This document shows positions 51,827-54,243 of a stretch of DNA of 54,243 nucleotides, one piece after another. The position numbers were made by a program, and so were the translations under genes. Where the stretch lies: assembly GCA_007692495.1 (NCBI GenBank), contig REBZ01000117.1, positions 1 to 54,243 of the forward strand, read 5' to 3'. Under the pieces are notes generated by a model, which did not search any database, was not told where the DNA came from, and saw nothing but the letters and a program-made list of their open reading frames with translations. Source of the DNA: Alkalicoccus sp. Its GTDB lineage: Bacteria; Bacillota; Bacilli; Bacillales; Salisediminibacteriaceae. Numbering within the stretch: the first letter of the stretch is position 1; each line of letters opens with the position of its first letter.

Positions 51827-53366
51827 TACACCATTAGTGCAGACGGAAAAGTTTTCTTTCGGCTATGAAGAAGAGATGCTCCTCAAAGACCTGCAGTTTG
51901 CCCTGGAAAAAGAAGAATTTATTCTTGTGGCAGGAGCGAGCGGCTCGGGAAAAAGTACGCTTGCACTCTGCCTGAACGGTCTTTATCCGGAAGCGGTGGA
52001 GGGAGAAAAAAAGGGAACTGTCCGAATTCATGGAAGAGAAACGGAAGATTACGAAAAGGGGGAGCTGAGTCAGCGCATCGGCGTTGTTTTTCAGGACCCG
52101 GAAAGTCAGTTCTGCATGATGAAAGTAGAGGATGAACTGGCTTTTGTTTTGGAAAATCAAAAAGTTCCAGCAGAGGAAATGGAGCAGAAAATTGATCGTG
52201 TACTTCTGGAAACAGGTTTGTCCGGCCAGAAGCACCGGCTGATTCATGAGCTTTCCGGAGGTCAGAAGCAGAAAATTGCCCTGGCATCCGTACTTTTGAT
52301 GGAACCGGATCTATTAATACTGGATGAACCAACAGCCAATCTGGACCCGGTGTCCAGCCTGGAATTCGCAGAGCTTGCAGCCGCTGTGCAGCGTGAACGC
52401 CGGTGTGCGGTGATGGTGATAGAGCATCAGCCGGATGACTGGATACCGTTTATAAAGCGGGTGCTTCTGCTTGGAAAGGACGGAAGGCTGAAAGCTGATG
52501 GATCTCCAGCCCGTATCTATCTGCACCAGCAGGATCTGCTGACACAGGAAGGTGTTTACCTGCCGCAGACTTTCCGGGGGCCGGAAAAGCCGCTCCTCAT
52601 TCCTGAAAGCCGGGAAGAAGAAATTATTCGTGCGGAGAACCTGTCTTACTCAAGAAAAGACCGCACAATATTGACGGATATTAACTTTTCCATACGGGCA
52701 GGGGAGTTTGCAGCAGTAACCGGCGAAAACGGCACAGGAAAATCCACACTTCTCCAGCTTATGGCACGGCTTCTGGAACCGGAAAGCGGTAAGATAGTGT
52801 TTGCAGGAAAGAATATAAACGACTGGGAAGAAGGAGAACTCAGAAAGCGGAGCGGTTATGTCTTTCAAAACCCGGAACATCAGTTTATTACAGATACGGT
52901 ATACGAGGAACTGGCATTTGGCCCTGAATTAAATGGAAAATCAGACACAGAAGCTCATGTGAATTGGCTCCTGCATACATTTCACCTCACAGAGCAGCGT
53001 GATGCGAGTCCTTTTTCCTTGAGCGGCGGACAAAAGCGGCGCCTGAGCGTAGCCACGATGCTGGAAGAAACGCCGGATATTCTTTTCTTTGATGAACCGA
53101 CGTTCGGCCAGGATGCGAGGACGACAGAAGAGTTAATGAAAATCGTACTGGAACTGCGGAGACAAGGAACCGCGATTGTTTTTGTTACTCACGACATGGA
53201 TCTTGTAGACAAATACTGTGAAAAAGTGCTGGTACTGACGGAAGGGAAAGCAGTTTTTAACGGGAAGCCGGAAATTCTCTGGACGAAGGATGAACTTCTT
53301 GCCCGGGCGAGACTCCGGCTGCCGCACCGGGTAAGGGAGGGCGAAGCTTATCGTGTCGTCGATTAA
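51807..53366 (+). CDS. ykoD: ECF transporter ATPase YkoD (two fused ABC domains)
   Basis: A 519-residue protein with two complete ATPase domains in one chain, in place of the usual pair EcfA and EcfA'. Domain 1: Walker A GASGSGKSTLA, signature LSGGQKQKIALAS, Walker B LLILDEPTANLDP. Domain 2: GENGTGKSTLLQ, LSGGQKRRLSVAT, ILFFDEPTFGQD. I place the start at GTG 51807, ten bases after AAAGGAGAGG; the frame opens earlier inside ykoE. It overlaps ykoE and ykoC, and together they form the HMP/thiamine importer. Confidence 0.93.
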   Translation: MCVKHLNTPLVQTEKFSFGYEEEMLLKDLQFALEKEEFILVAGASGSGKSTLALCLNGLYPEAVEGEKKGTVRIHGRETEDYEKGELSQRIGVVFQDPESQFCMMKVEDELAFVLENQKVPAEEMEQKIDRVLLETGLSGQKHRLIHELSGGQKQKIALASVLLMEPDLLILDEPTANLDPVSSLEFAELAAAVQRERRCAVMVIEHQPDDWIPFIKRVLLLGKDGRLKADGSPARIYLHQQDLLTQEGVYLPQTFRGPEKPLLIPESREEEIIRAENLSYSRKDRTILTDINFSIRAGEFAAVTGENGTGKSTLLQLMARLLEPESGKIVFAGKNINDWEEGELRKRSGYVFQNPEHQFITDTVYEELAFGPELNGKSDTEAHVNWLLHTFHLTEQRDASPFSLSGGQKRRLSVATMLEETPDILFFDEPTFGQDARTTEELMKIVLELRRQGTAIVFVTHDMDLVDKYCEKVLVLTEGKAVFNGKPEILWTKDELLARARLRLPHRVREGEAYRVVD

Positions 53367-54132
53367 TCCAGCCCTCAAAGGAATAACCGTCCTGATTCCG
53401 GGTCTTCTGCTCAGCTTTACGTTTGATGTATTCACCCCGCTCGTCTTTCTTGTATTTATGATAGCTTTTACGCTGTTTTTCAGCGGGATTCCGAGAAAGA
53501 AATGGCTGCTGTTTTTCAGTCCATTTATTCTGCTCGCTCTCGGATTTGCCTGGATGACGATGCTGTACACGAGCGATGCTTTTGCCGGAGGAGAGCATCT
53601 GTTTTCCGTCTGGAGATTTGAAGTAACTACCGGTTCGGTAATGGTCGGAATCAGCCTGGCACTTCGTTCATTGTGCTTTGTGTCTTTATCGCTCCTGTTT
53701 ATTCTGACTACCGATTCAACAAAATTCATGCTGAGCCTGATGCAGCAGCTTAAGCTGCCGCCGAAAATCACATTTGGAATTCTTGCAGGCTACCGCTTTC
53801 TGCCGACGTTCCGCTATGAATATCAGGTGCTCAGGCAGGCGCACAGGGTCCGTGGAATCGGTCGTGCGAAAGGAATCCGCGAGCGAATTTATCAGTTCCG
53901 GCGCTACGCGATTCCACTGATGGCCAACGCTATCCGGAAGGCGGAGCGAACAGCAAACGCCATGGAATCCAAAGGTTTTACCGGCTCCGCTGACCGCACA
54001 CACTACCATCAGATGAAAATCAGCAGAAAAGACTGGGTGTTCTTTGGAGTGATTAACGGAATGCTTGTTATCACACTTCTGGCTTCCTACCAGCTCGGTT
54101 ATCTGAATATATTCGGACACCGTTTCGTATAA
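53353..54132 (+). CDS. ykoC: ECF transporter transmembrane T component YkoC
   Basis: A 259-residue EcfT-type protein with about five helices. The coupling motifs are the ARG/ARH-type A-R signatures; here they appear as RQAHRVRGIGRAKG (about residues 177-190) and KAERTANAMESKGF (about 197-210), which contact the ATPases. GTG start at 53353 with GGGAGGG upstream; it overlaps ykoD by 14 bp. It is the last gene of the ykoFEDC unit. Confidence 0.92.
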   Translation: MSSINPALKGITVLIPGLLLSFTFDVFTPLVFLVFMIAFTLFFSGIPRKKWLLFFSPFILLALGFAWMTMLYTSDAFAGGEHLFSVWRFEVTTGSVMVGISLALRSLCFVSLSLLFILTTDSTKFMLSLMQQLKLPPKITFGILAGYRFLPTFRYEYQVLRQAHRVRGIGRAKGIRERIYQFRRYAIPLMANAIRKAERTANAMESKGFTGSADRTHYHQMKISRKDWVFFGVINGMLVITLLASYQLGYLNIFGHRFV

Positions 54133-54243
54133 GTGCAGCTCTGCTTCCCGTGGAGCAACCAGCTGTAAACCGGTAAAATATTTCTGTTTCCTAAAGAAAG
54201 TTTCACAAAAGACTCAGAAGGGTATCGAACTTTTAAGCCTGAC

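Noticed and set aside
1-54243. CRISPR arrays, tRNA and rRNA genes
   Set aside because: No regularly spaced short repeats and no tRNA or rRNA signatures were seen; the repeats present are dispersed and of variable length.

Overview
The window comes from a Bacillaceae genome, most likely a halophilic or haloalkaliphilic species. Much of it follows Bacillus subtilis gene order: ytlP-ytkP, ytzE and an rsuA-type gene, ytgP, ytfP, leuS-yttB, ytqA-ytqB, ytpA, ytoA, metK-pckA and ytkD. Several exported or membrane-anchored proteins carry very acidic stretches, and an ectoine-hydrolase-like gene is present, both consistent with salt adaptation. The species call is an inference; no rRNA or other marker gene is in the window.

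Layout. 1-13.9 kb: RNA cyclic phosphodiesterase, cysteine synthase paralogue, an MFS transporter, small DeoR-type regulator, rRNA pseudouridine synthase, a tandem ftsW-rodA pair, a YodB-like redox regulator, a proC-yjbQ-murJ operon and the flavoprotein ytfP. 14-17.3 kb: an ATP-grasp enzyme and an M20 peptidase, then a repeat element. 17.3-30.2 kb: leuS under a T-box, an MFS pump, threonine aldolase with ytqA-ytqB (tRNA wobble modification), ytpA, ytoA, metK under a SAM riboswitch, pckA behind three CcpN-like boxes, ytkD and mobA. 30.4-40.3 kb: an arsB-type pseudogene, an acidic membrane-anchored protein, a MetY fused to an extra C-terminal domain, a HAD phosphatase, moaB, a lipoprotein sugar dehydrogenase, a degenerate membrane-bound Mur-ligase-like protein and an EamA exporter. 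40.8-45.8 kb: a four-gene operon (ectoine-hydrolase-like M24, Cys/Met-type PLP enzyme, homoserine dehydrogenase, aldehyde dehydrogenase). 47-50 kb: a formaldehyde-dehydrogenase-type gene with a sigma-54 promoter, divergent from its likely GAF/AAA+ activator. 50.3-54.1 kb: a TPP riboswitch and the ykoFEDC thiamine/HMP transporter operon.

The least expected layer is intergenic. At least three families of non-coding repeats (A, B and C below) fill most gene-free gaps. Family B has MITE-like terminal inverted repeats and lies against transcription terminators. At two loci the same terminator hairpin occurs on both sides of the element, as if insertion duplicated the whole terminator. Most long antisense or gap reading frames are shadows of genes or of these repeats.
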